This document shows positions 45,949 to 54,621 of a DNA stretch of 64,000 bases, piece by piece. Position numbers and translations under genes: made by a program. Source of the DNA: Orbaceae bacterium lpD04. GTDB lineage: Bacteria > Pseudomonadota > Gammaproteobacteria > Enterobacterales > Orbaceae. Every line of letters starts with the position of its first letter. Position 1 is the first letter of the stretch. The notes under the pieces are model-generated. The model saw nothing but the letters and a program-made list of their open reading frames with translations, searched no databases and was not told the origin of the DNA. The stretch lies in NCBI GenBank assembly GCA_036251935.1, contig CP133967.1, positions 2,117,488 to 2,181,487 of the forward strand, written 5' to 3'.

Positions 45949-46806
45949 TTATTCCTTAATACCATACTTTTGTTTTATTTGTGCAAGCTCATCAAGTGAA
46001 CTGGCTTTAAACGCATCTAACATCCACTCTGGCCAGCCATAAACGGTTAAGTCAGCATCGGCTGTCTGTTGTTCGTAATAGGCTAAGTTAAGTAATTTTC
46101 CTTCGCCTTGTTCATCATACAGGTCATAATCCACCAGATAATTATTAATCCAACCCCAACGAGATAAATTTAATAACCCTGATCGTCCATGATCTAAAAT
46201 AATATGCCGTTCAACATCATAGGTTCCGGGTTTACATGCCATTAGCATAATGGTATTTTTTGACACTTTTGAATAGTTTGAAATCGCAACGCCATGTAAA
46301 TCATCCCAGTCATACTCTTTAATATTTGTTTTACGCGGATGCAGCAAATACTTATGGTGCAATCTGGGTTTAAAGCTAAAAAATTCACTTTCATTAATAT
46401 AGACTTTATTGGTTTTACGATTAAAAACAATTGGGCTATCTTTGGGCGAGAAAAAAGTTTTAAAAAGTTCTGGGATCACAAAACAATAATTTGCAAATAA
46501 ACAAAGTATAATCATAATAAAAAAAATTAAAGATATTTTAATAAAATTAGAATCTATTTCTGTGTGATTTAAAAATAAAGGAAAAATAAAATTATTAATA
46601 CCAATAAAAATAAACGGGATCATTAATATAAAAACTAGTAAAAAAATAACGCCATTCCAATTGCGTTGTTCACTACCAAATCGTTTTATCATACAAAAAG
46701 TATTATTAACATAAATCAGTTCATCATCTAACTCTGAACGAGGGCTTAGTCCTTTTTCTAGATCGCCAATCCAACCAAATTGCTGCGGTTGATATTTTGA
46801 TGACAT
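45949..46806 (-). CDS. Putative T6SS immunity protein, tandem copy 4
   Basis: 285 residues, one of five paralogues downstream of the VasX-like effector. The N-terminal ~45 residues (MSSKYQPQQFGWIGDLEKG) are nearly identical to copies 2 and 3. Two membrane spans (~50-75 and ~88-112) form a variable block here containing FPLFLNHTEIDSNFIKIS. The soluble remainder is conserved (FFSPKDSPIVFNRKTNKVY, ~125). Its C-terminal part is the copy 1 type (HIILDHGRSGLLNLSRWGW). I believe the family is the one labelled DUF6708, found in T6SS loci, but this is from memory. Protection against a pore-forming effector at the inner membrane is inferred from position and topology. Confidence 0.7.
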   Translation of the reverse strand: MSSKYQPQQFGWIGDLEKGLSPRSELDDELIYVNNTFCMIKRFGSEQRNWNGVIFLLVFILMIPFIFIGINNFIFPLFLNHTEIDSNFIKISLIFFIMIILCLFANYCFVIPELFKTFFSPKDSPIVFNRKTNKVYINESEFFSFKPRLHHKYLLHPRKTNIKEYDWDDLHGVAISNYSKVSKNTIMLMACKPGTYDVERHIILDHGRSGLLNLSRWGWINNYLVDYDLYDEQGEGKLLNLAYYEQQTADADLTVYGWPEWMLDAFKASSLDELAQIKQKYGIKE

Positions 46807-46828
46807 AACTAAGCGGCCCTATCCATGG
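46807..46828 (-). promoter_or_regulatory. Conserved 22-bp junction with mini-ORF (copy 3 to 4)
   Basis: Same layout as the other junctions: two bases after the previous stop, ATG-GAT-AGG-GCC-GCT-TAG (MDRAA), two bases, then the next ATG. The Shine-Dalgarno AGGG lies inside the mini-ORF. Confidence 0.55.
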
Positions 46829-47677
46829 TTATTCCTTAACGCCATGCTTTTGTTTTATTTGCGCAAGCTCATCAAGTGAACTAGCATTAAACGCGTCTAA
46901 CATCCACTCCGGCCAGCCATAAACGGTTAAGTCAGCATCGGCCGTTTGCTCAGTATAATCCGCTAGGTGTAATAATACGCTATTGCCTTGGTCATCTTTT
47001 AAGTCAAAATCAATCATATAATTATTCACCCAGCCCCAACGAGGTAGCGCTAATAAGCCCGGCCGGCCAAGGTCGAAAATAATCGACCTTTCAACATCAT
47101 AGGTTCCGGGTTTACATGCCATTAGCATAATGGTATTTTTTGACACTTTTGAATAATTTGAAATCGCAACACCATGCAAATCCGCCCAATCATACTCTTT
47201 AATATTTTTTTTGCGCGCTTGCAGTAGATATAACGGATTAAACCTTGGTTTAAAGCTAAAAAATTCACTTTCATTGATATAGACTTTATTGGTTTTACGA
47301 TTAAAAACAATCGGACTATCTTTCGGCGAGAAAAAAGTTTTAAAGAGTTCAGGAATAAGAAAAGAATAATTTGCGAAGATTGTCAAAACAAAACCAACAA
47401 TATATGCAAAGATGACCCCCGAATTACTCGAAGATGAATATAAGGATTTACTTGGTAAAGCAAAAAAAATAATAAGTACTAATAATACCATGCCAAGAAT
47501 AAAGGCGATTGACATTAGAATGCCATTTGATAAGCGTTGTGCTTGCCTAAATCGACCGATCATACAAAAAGTATTATTAACATAAATCAGCTCATCATCT
47601 AACTCTGAACGAGGGCTTAGTCCTTTTTCTAGATCGCCAATCCAACCAAATTGCTGCGGTTGATACTTTGATGACAT
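46829..47677 (-). CDS. Putative T6SS immunity protein, tandem copy 3
   Basis: 282 residues. It has the copy 2/4-type N-terminus, then its own membrane segment (GILMSIAFILGMVLLVLIIF, ~50-70, and a second span ~88-110 with GVIFAYIVGFVLTIFANYSF). The middle block (FNPLYLLQARKKNIKEYDW) is shared with copy 2 only. The C-terminal half (IIFDLGRPGLLALPRWGW) is shared with copies 2 and 5. No enzyme motif is visible. Two-span topology with a large cytoplasmic domain fits a membrane immunity protein; function is inferred from context. Confidence 0.7.
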   Translation of the reverse strand: MSSKYQPQQFGWIGDLEKGLSPRSELDDELIYVNNTFCMIGRFRQAQRLSNGILMSIAFILGMVLLVLIIFFALPSKSLYSSSSNSGVIFAYIVGFVLTIFANYSFLIPELFKTFFSPKDSPIVFNRKTNKVYINESEFFSFKPRFNPLYLLQARKKNIKEYDWADLHGVAISNYSKVSKNTIMLMACKPGTYDVERSIIFDLGRPGLLALPRWGWVNNYMIDFDLKDDQGNSVLLHLADYTEQTADADLTVYGWPEWMLDAFNASSLDELAQIKQKHGVKE

Positions 47678-47699
47678 AACTAAGCGGCCCTATCCATTT
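47678..47699 (-). promoter_or_regulatory. Conserved 22-bp junction with mini-ORF (copy 2 to 3)
   Basis: AA-ATG-GAT-AGG-GCC-GCT-TAG-TT. Here the two bases before the mini-ORF changed from CC to AA, but the ATG and frame are kept. Confidence 0.55.
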
Positions 47700-48548
47700 T
47701 TATTCCTTAATACCATACTTTTGTTTTATTTGCGCAAGCTCATCAAGTGAACTGGCTTTAAACGCATCTAACATCCACTCTGGCCAGCCATAAAGCGTTA
47801 AATCCGCATCGGCCGTTTGCTCAGTATAATCGGCTAGGTGTAATAATACGCTATTGCCTTGGTCATCTTTTACGTCAAAATCAATCATATAATTATTCAC
47901 CCAGCCCCAGCGCGGTAAATCTAATAAGCCCGGACGACCAAGGTCGAAAATAATCTGAGTTATGACATCATCGGTTCCAGGTTTACATGCCATAAACATA
48001 ACGGTATTTTTTGAAAACTTTGAATAGTTTGAAATCGCAACACCATGTAAATCAGCCCAATCGTACTCTTTAATATTTTTTTTGCGCGCTTGAAGTAAAT
48101 ATAGCGGATTAAACCTTGGCTTTAAGCTAAAAAATTCACTCTCGTTAATATAGACTTTATTAGTTTTACGATTAAAAACAATCGGGCTATCTTTCGGGGA
48201 GAAAAAAGTTTTAAAGAGTTCTGGGATAAGAAAACAATAAATTGCGACGATTATCAAAACACAACTAGCAATATATACAAAAATCACACTAAAATCTCTC
48301 GAGGATGAATCTAATAATTCACTAGGAATAGCAAAAACTATTATACCGATGCATAACCCCATACCAAGAATAAAGGCGATTGACATTAGAATACCATTTA
48401 ATAATCGTTGTGCTTGTCTAAATCGACCAAGCATACAAAAAGTATTATTAACATAAATCAATTCATCATCTAATTCTGAACGAGGGCTTAGTCCTTTTTC
48501 TAGATCGCCAATCCAACCAAATTGCTGCGGTTGATATTTTGATGACAT
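47700..48548 (-). CDS. Putative T6SS immunity protein, tandem copy 2
   Basis: 282 residues, closest to copy 3 (both have AQRL.NGILMSIAFILGMG before the first span) but with a distinct second half of the membrane block (SELLDSSSRDFSVIFVYIAS). A local change, GTDDVITQIIFDLGRPG, replaces the GTYDVER.IIFDLGRPG of its sisters. The C-terminus (ADADLTLYGWPEWMLDAFKA) is otherwise conserved. It starts 22 bp after copy 1. Role inferred as for the other copies. Confidence 0.7.
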   Translation of the reverse strand: MSSKYQPQQFGWIGDLEKGLSPRSELDDELIYVNNTFCMLGRFRQAQRLLNGILMSIAFILGMGLCIGIIVFAIPSELLDSSSRDFSVIFVYIASCVLIIVAIYCFLIPELFKTFFSPKDSPIVFNRKTNKVYINESEFFSLKPRFNPLYLLQARKKNIKEYDWADLHGVAISNYSKFSKNTVMFMACKPGTDDVITQIIFDLGRPGLLDLPRWGWVNNYMIDFDVKDDQGNSVLLHLADYTEQTADADLTLYGWPEWMLDAFKASSLDELAQIKQKYGIKE

Positions 48549-48570
48549 AACTAAGCTGCCCTATCCATGG
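48549..48570 (-). promoter_or_regulatory. Conserved 22-bp junction with mini-ORF (copy 1 to 2)
   Basis: CC-ATG-GAT-AGG-GCA-GCT-TAG-TT. The fourth codon varies among junctions as GCA, GCC, GCC, GCT, all alanine. Confidence 0.55.
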
Positions 48571-49428
48571 TTATTCCTTAATACCATACTTTTGTTTTAT
48601 TTGCGCAAGCTCATCAAGTGAACTGGCATTAAACGCGTCTAACATCCATTCTGGCCAGCCATAAACGGTTAGGTCGGCATCGGCTGTCTGTTGTTCGTAA
48701 TAGGCTAAGTTAAGTAATTTTCCTTCGCCTTGTTCATCATACAGGTCATAATCCACCAGATAATTATTAATCCAACCCCAACGAGATAAATTTAATAACC
48801 CTGAGCGTCCATGATCTAAAATAATATGCCGTTCAACATCATAGGTTCCGGGTTTACATGCCATTAACATAATGGTATTTTTTGACACTTTTGAATAGTT
48901 TGAAATCGCAACGCCATGTAAATCAGCCCAATCATACTCTTTAATATTTTTTTTGCGCGCTTGCAGCAAATACTTAGGGTGGAATCTGGGTTTAAAGCTA
49001 AAAAATTCACTTTCATTAATATAAACTTTATTGGTTTTACGATTAAAAACAATCGGGCTATCTTTGGGCGAGAAAAAAGTTTTAAAAAGTTCTGGGATAA
49101 CAAAGCAGTAATCAGCAACAATACAAAGTATTAACGCGATTATGGATAAAAATGATAATTCTATAAAATCAGATGGGATATCTGAATAAGAAAAAAATAA
49201 AGGTAATGTAAAGGAGAATAGCATAATATAAAAAAGAGGTATGCTTAATATAAAAGCTAAGGAAAATAAAATGCCAGAAAATAATCTATTCTCGGCAGAT
49301 AAGCGCTTAATCATACAAAATGTGTTATTAGTATAAATCAGTTCTTCATCGAGCTCAGATCGGTAACAAGCCCCTTTATCTAAATCGGCAAACCAGCCAA
49401 ACAACTGGGGTTGGTATTTTGATGACAT
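48571..49428 (-). CDS. Putative T6SS immunity protein, tandem copy 1
   Basis: 285 residues, directly downstream (27 bp) of the effector gene and with its own strong ribosome binding site (AAGGAGAG); it lacks the 22-bp mini-ORF junction found before the other four copies. N-terminus MSSKYQPQLFGWFADLDKG (shared with copy 5). Membrane spans at ~50-75 and ~85-110 flank FFSYSDIPSDFIELSF. The conserved cytoplasmic domain follows, with the copy 4-type C-terminus. As the gene nearest the effector it is the most likely cognate immunity gene, like tsiV2 after vasX in V. cholerae. Confidence 0.74.
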   Translation of the reverse strand: MSSKYQPQLFGWFADLDKGACYRSELDEELIYTNNTFCMIKRLSAENRLFSGILFSLAFILSIPLFYIMLFSFTLPLFFSYSDIPSDFIELSFLSIIALILCIVADYCFVIPELFKTFFSPKDSPIVFNRKTNKVYINESEFFSFKPRFHPKYLLQARKKNIKEYDWADLHGVAISNYSKVSKNTIMLMACKPGTYDVERHIILDHGRSGLLNLSRWGWINNYLVDYDLYDEQGEGKLLNLAYYEQQTADADLTVYGWPEWMLDAFNASSLDELAQIKQKYGIKE

Positions 49429-49455
49429 TCAATCTCTCCTTAATTATTAGCTATA

Positions 49456-52400
49456 TTATAGTTTGCCAGTTTTCTTTATCACTACAGGTAACTCATCACT
49501 ATCTGGTTGATAATAAAGTATCGTTAATCCATACTCTACTTGACTTAATTGATTCGCTTTAGCTATCGGTTTTTTCACGACTAATAATGTCCCCTCTTCA
49601 CCCACTTGGCGATTTTGTTCTATTGCCTCTTCTTTATTTGGCATGAGTTGCAATTGTAGCTGATTTAGACTAACAACATCAGCCTCCAGCTCAAGCTCCC
49701 TGATTGTATAAATTTGAGTTGGTATTGTTTCAGTTGGCTCTAGCTGATTATAACTAAACGAGGTACCGATATCAAAATTAGATGTTTTAGGATATAGCGT
49801 TACGGTTGGTAACTGGCGCACAGTTGATTGATCAATAAAATAATAGAGTGTAATTAGGCTATGTGAGTCTTTGGCAAACACCACTTCACAAACAATATAG
49901 TCGTGTGGTTTATGAAAAGCAAAATTAGGAATGGCTAGATAAAGCTCAACATCAACGTCACCCGCACTCATTGCTGCACCGAGTTGGTCAAACCTAGCAA
50001 GCGTCGGTTTTGATGATATTAAGCCATCAATGCCTGCAATAGCTAAAAAATAATCGTTCAAAGCGTAACCAAACTTTGCTAACGAAGTATCTTCACCGTA
50101 AGCATCATACTTAAAATAGGCAAATTCGGCTTGTTGACCAAATTGAAGCCGATTTAACCAATGCTCTATCGGTGTCCATTTATCAAGTACATAACTTTTA
50201 TCTATATAATAATTTCCTAAAAAAATACTTATTATTCCTGCTATAATGAGCCATGGATTAGTAGATAGAAGAAAAATAGCACCAAAAATTTCTAATATTC
50301 CGCCACCAATTCTAGCATTTCGATAATATTCATTATCAATATCCCTCATTGAAAAACTACTACCAATTTCAGCCAACGCATTATAAATCGTTATCCCGGC
50401 AAAAATACGGTTAACCCCAAAACTAATTCCGTCCATAATCGCGATTTTTGCGGTGGTTTTCGCTAATAAATTAACAGATTTTGCCTCTATTTGGGTTAAA
50501 AGCCGACTATTTAAGTAGAGGATCCCTGACTGAGCGAACATATCAATGGTGGTCATCGTTAGCGAAGTTATATTAGTCAGTAGTGCCTTCTCATTAAGAT
50601 ACTCTTTTTCGGCAGGTTGCATTTTGCTAAGTTGCTTAATATTGTCGATAATACTATTTATCGTTAAATAACCGACAAAACCATTAATTGCACCATTAAT
50701 CATGAGTGATCGTTGTAGGTGCTGCACATTTGCTGTCGTTTGTTGTCGCAACTTTTCTAAATCTTGATATAGCTTACCTTTAGTTACACTATACGCAAGC
50801 TCCTTTAAATGCCGCTCTTGATGAAGATCTGTCTGTTGTTTATAGATTTCATCTTTAATGTTAGCATCTTGTTTTAGTCCTTCAGTGGTCTCAGTTACTT
50901 TAATCTGCTCTTGCTCTAATTTTGCTAAATCAGCGGTCAGTTTCTCTGTTTCAGTATTTAGTTCATTAATTGTCTCGGCTGATTTGGTGATACCTTGATT
51001 AACCGAATTCAATTGATTAGCAAAGTGTTTTTGTAATTTAGCAGGTAATTTCTCAGTAATAAATTTATTTAATTGATGCGGATTTAACACATTACCGTTA
51101 GCGATCCCTTGTTCATTTAAGAACGTAATAAAAAGTTGATAAATTTCGAGGTTATTGAAACTAAGAGCAAATTTAAAATTACCCATTTTACCTTCAGCGC
51201 TCAGTTCTTGATAAGATATTGGCATAGATTTTTGCCATACCAAACGTTCCGCAGTAGATAATTTACTGACATCACGAAATTGCATCATCTGCATTTCGGC
51301 TAATTTTAATGATAATACATCAATCGTACCGATTCTTGCTTTCGCTTGAAACTCAATATTAAACACGCCTTTACTCGCTAAATATTGCATACTATGCAGC
51401 GGCATCAATCTAGAACTAATCATCTGTTTTTCATTAATTTTTAGTATCTGAGCAGCTTCTTCAGTCATTAAGGTTGTCAGCCTGGTATGTACCTCTTCAA
51501 ATTGTGTTAATCGAGTACGTTCATTTATTAATGATTGATTTCTCGATTTTGTTGTTTCCATATCCATCTTCGTCGATTTAATGGCCTCTTGAACTTGAAT
51601 CATACCCTCATTAATACGTTCTAAATAAATCTTATTTAATGCTAAACTCTCTCGTAATTCATTAATTTTACTACTCAATCTATTCACTTCTAGTTCAGAA
51701 AGAGCTTGCCTATTTAACTGTCGATATTCTTCTTTGAGCTTTTTAAGCTCTTCTTGTTGTAAAACTACGCTCTCTTGCAATGAACTTTTTTCACCATTGA
51801 GTTCTTCAAGTTGTTGTTCTCGTATGGCAATCTCATTTTCATAGGGTTTCAATTTTTCTGCATCAATGACTATCACTAAAGAACCAATATTTGAAATCAA
51901 ATTAGTCACAATGTCGCTAACACTTACATCTTCATCGGTACCAATATTTTTAAAGTTTCTATTGAGTAAATCAAAACCTGATTTATCTTGATATAACACC
52001 ACATATAAAATACTTTCAGGGTTACTTTGTAACTCGTCCCAAAGAGCATAATGTTCATCTAAATAGCTAAGCTGAGTACCTGAATAGAGTATTTTATAAA
52101 TGAGGGTCAAATTAAAATTTTTATCACCAATTAAGTCAAAATTAAACTCACGGCGCCAAAACTGAGTTAGCTCAAAAGAGCTTGGCTGTGTTGTTGCAAA
52201 GATTGAAATATTTTTTTTATTTGCTAATAATTTGTTGGTTGCTTGACCAAATAACCAGCGTGTATAAGTATAGTAATCTACTGCATATTTTTTGTAATAC
52301 TCAAGTAGCTTTTCATAATGAGGCTGTAGCTCTTTTTCAAACTCGTCTACCCGTTGCTGATTAATACGATCAGTTAATGCACCTACTTTCTCTTTTTTTT

Positions 52401-53679
52401 GTTTTTCTAAATACGTTTTTTTGTCAGATGCTTGAATATAAGCTTGAGATAGGTTGACTCTTCTTGCAGCAGATTGATAATTATCTTGGTTATTATAGTC
52501 AGCAATTAATCTAGTTCGTTCAATATCGATTATTCGCTGCTCTTTAATTATTTGGCTATCATAGGATTGCCTCATGCCATTAATATATTTATCGGTATAG
52601 AGTTTAATCAGACGCTTTTTAAAAATATTATCACTAAAATAAGCAAGTTTTTTTAGCTCCGGATTAACTGTTTTAAGGATGTTCTTAGCCCGAGCTTCAA
52701 AGTATTTATCTTGTGAATTTTTATTAAATCGTCCCATTGCGGAGAGTGGCTCATAGGGTTCATTAACAATAGTTGGCTCTGGCGCATTAAAATAGTAGTC
52801 ACAAAATTTTATTCGCTGCCCATTTAACTCCTCAGCAATGGCAAACGGATCTTCTAAAACAATCGCTGACGAGCTGACACTATTATCATCTTTATATAAA
52901 TCATTAACATGATTGGCGTAGAGTTTGCGATCGGCAAGGCGGCTGTTAAATGTTTCAACCGAGTCAAAATACGGTAATGAATCTTTTGCAAAACGAAATT
53001 CGAGCACTTTACTTGGTGGGTTAACGTTATTATCGCCTAAATAACCAAAAACATCGGCAAAAGGCACTGCTCGATTATGCGTTGCAATCGATTGATCTTG
53101 TTTGAACTGGCTTAAGTCGGCGTAACTAAACCGTGATAAAGCCGTTAAGTCTTGCTCGCCAAGGTAGCCGTCAATGGTCTCTTTTGACCACGGCCGTTGG
53201 CTATAGCCAATCCATGCCTGAGTATATTTTTGCTCATCAAGGTGGATAAATGAAGCGGGCACTGAATGATGCAAATTACGACATGCTTTAGGTAATGGCC
53301 TTGGCTTGCTACCGGGTAAACTGTAAGCATCTTTTCTACGTAACGCCCCATCGATCGATTCATAAGCCTCAACTATGCGACTAGCACTATCCGTGCCATT
53401 TTGCTGCATCACATAGACGTAACCATCACGAATGGTTCTTAAAATATACTGGTAATCGCTTAGTGCTTCATCAGGCATTCTATCTTTAAAATTGAGCTTT
53501 TCGGTATATTGCGCCAGTTCAAGGTAAACTGGATCACCATTTGGTGAGCTATCTGTTTTATTTTTAGCGATTATTGCTTGGCGTAGTAAAAAAACTTTAA
53601 GTCCATGACGCTGACATGCAGCGCACTTTGCTTCTGCGTCAGCGGCACTTTGATTGGCCGTGGCTTGATTTTGTTTCAT
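49456..53679 (-). CDS. VasX-like T6SS effector, membrane-active
   Basis: A 1407-residue protein with the VasX-type N-terminal region: CAACQRHGLKVFLLRQAII (CxxC at ~18-21) and YQYILRTIRDGYVYVMQQ (~80-97). These are typical of T6SS effectors of the VasX/BTH_I2691 kind, which are loaded on VgrG by a DUF4123 adaptor. The centre is long helical coiled coil (~395-460, ~610-740, ~890-960). Four hydrophobic segments follow (~991-1013, 1033-1056, 1078-1105, 1123-1160), as in colicin-like pore formers. A soluble beta-rich region (~1165-1407) closes the protein. It lies between the adaptor gene and the immunity array. Pore formation in rival inner membranes is inferred from the family. Confidence 0.8.
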   Translation of the reverse strand: MKQNQATANQSAADAEAKCAACQRHGLKVFLLRQAIIAKNKTDSSPNGDPVYLELAQYTEKLNFKDRMPDEALSDYQYILRTIRDGYVYVMQQNGTDSASRIVEAYESIDGALRRKDAYSLPGSKPRPLPKACRNLHHSVPASFIHLDEQKYTQAWIGYSQRPWSKETIDGYLGEQDLTALSRFSYADLSQFKQDQSIATHNRAVPFADVFGYLGDNNVNPPSKVLEFRFAKDSLPYFDSVETFNSRLADRKLYANHVNDLYKDDNSVSSSAIVLEDPFAIAEELNGQRIKFCDYYFNAPEPTIVNEPYEPLSAMGRFNKNSQDKYFEARAKNILKTVNPELKKLAYFSDNIFKKRLIKLYTDKYINGMRQSYDSQIIKEQRIIDIERTRLIADYNNQDNYQSAARRVNLSQAYIQASDKKTYLEKQKKEKVGALTDRINQQRVDEFEKELQPHYEKLLEYYKKYAVDYYTYTRWLFGQATNKLLANKKNISIFATTQPSSFELTQFWRREFNFDLIGDKNFNLTLIYKILYSGTQLSYLDEHYALWDELQSNPESILYVVLYQDKSGFDLLNRNFKNIGTDEDVSVSDIVTNLISNIGSLVIVIDAEKLKPYENEIAIREQQLEELNGEKSSLQESVVLQQEELKKLKEEYRQLNRQALSELEVNRLSSKINELRESLALNKIYLERINEGMIQVQEAIKSTKMDMETTKSRNQSLINERTRLTQFEEVHTRLTTLMTEEAAQILKINEKQMISSRLMPLHSMQYLASKGVFNIEFQAKARIGTIDVLSLKLAEMQMMQFRDVSKLSTAERLVWQKSMPISYQELSAEGKMGNFKFALSFNNLEIYQLFITFLNEQGIANGNVLNPHQLNKFITEKLPAKLQKHFANQLNSVNQGITKSAETINELNTETEKLTADLAKLEQEQIKVTETTEGLKQDANIKDEIYKQQTDLHQERHLKELAYSVTKGKLYQDLEKLRQQTTANVQHLQRSLMINGAINGFVGYLTINSIIDNIKQLSKMQPAEKEYLNEKALLTNITSLTMTTIDMFAQSGILYLNSRLLTQIEAKSVNLLAKTTAKIAIMDGISFGVNRIFAGITIYNALAEIGSSFSMRDIDNEYYRNARIGGGILEIFGAIFLLSTNPWLIIAGIISIFLGNYYIDKSYVLDKWTPIEHWLNRLQFGQQAEFAYFKYDAYGEDTSLAKFGYALNDYFLAIAGIDGLISSKPTLARFDQLGAAMSAGDVDVELYLAIPNFAFHKPHDYIVCEVVFAKDSHSLITLYYFIDQSTVRQLPTVTLYPKTSNFDIGTSFSYNQLEPTETIPTQIYTIRELELEADVVSLNQLQLQLMPNKEEAIEQNRQVGEEGTLLVVKKPIAKANQLSQVEYGLTILYYQPDSDELPVVIKKTGKL

Positions 53680-53699
53680 CCTATTTCCCTATAACCTAT

Positions 53700-54620
53700 C
53701 TACTGCGATTTTTCACTAAAAAGAATGTTATTCCATACCGATTTTTGTGTATCAATAAACCCTTGTGATAACGTGCCGGGCGATTGTTTAGCCTTTTTTA
53801 TCAGCGTGAGTGAATCTTCATATTTTGCAAAATCGACGTTAAAACTAAGGCTATTTAAGCCCCAAAATAAAATATCATTACTATTAGTTAAACCCAGCAT
53901 TATCGCTTGTTCAACCAAATTGTGACATTGGCGAACAATATTATGAGCAAGCGGTAAACCTTGTTCGCTTTCTCGTTTAGTGCGACTATTTGCCCAGGCA
54001 ATAACCAGTGTTTGAGTCAGCTTTAAATGCGTTAATGAATCAACCAACGCACTGCTCCAGTTTGTATTCGTCGCCTCATCTTTAACCGTAACTGAGTAAG
54101 GCGTTAAGCGACCATGATGAATAGAAGGATAATAATACCCCTCAATTCCAGATAATTGCGCTGATAAATTATTTTGATCTGGGTTAGTTGCAACCTGCTG
54201 TAAAAACTCCATTCGAAAGGGTTCAAAAAACGGGTAAAAAAGTTGTTGCATTTTGCCAGCGATATTATCGCCGATGGCAATAATTTTATCAGCCAGCGCC
54301 TGCGGCGCAAGGTCACTAATAATAACCGCACAAATATAGCGCTTTGGCCATAAACACTCTAGCGACGCTTGGCTAATAATATCGGTGACGATTTCATTTT
54401 CAAGATACACAGCAGGCTCAGCAAGGGTAATTAATGTTGGGCATACCTTTGTGTCATAAGATAAATCACTGCGTAACACTTTGGTGATATTTTTATCACC
54501 AAAGGTTTTAACTAATGAGGGACTTGAAAGTGGACTTTCATCTGCTAAAGCCGCCAAATTATCAACTAGTAAATAGCGATATTGAAAAAAATGAGTATGG
54601 TTATTTACTCTATTTAGCAT
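53700..54620 (-). CDS. DUF4123-type T6SS effector adaptor (VasW-like)
   Basis: A 306-residue soluble protein between vgrG (1-bp gap) and the effector gene. Early FFQYRYLLVDNLAALA resembles the 'LLD' start of DUF4123 adaptors, and LFYPFFEPFRMEFLQQ (~120-135) resembles their 'RFYDPRVL' motif, both diverged. Such adaptors (Tap/TEC/VasW) load a specific effector onto the VgrG tip. The vgrG-adaptor-effector-immunity order is the stronger evidence. Sequence recognition alone is moderate. Confidence 0.68.
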   Translation of the reverse strand: MLNRVNNHTHFFQYRYLLVDNLAALADESPLSSPSLVKTFGDKNITKVLRSDLSYDTKVCPTLITLAEPAVYLENEIVTDIISQASLECLWPKRYICAVIISDLAPQALADKIIAIGDNIAGKMQQLFYPFFEPFRMEFLQQVATNPDQNNLSAQLSGIEGYYYPSIHHGRLTPYSVTVKDEATNTNWSSALVDSLTHLKLTQTLVIAWANSRTKRESEQGLPLAHNIVRQCHNLVEQAIMLGLTNSNDILFWGLNSLSFNVDFAKYEDSLTLIKKAKQSPGTLSQGFIDTQKSVWNNILFSEKSQ

Positions 54621-54621
54621 A

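Noticed and set aside
45101-49428. Tandem similar units as a CRISPR or simple repeat array
   Set aside because: Units are ~850 bp coding genes with intact frames and start/stop signals, so they are gene duplications.
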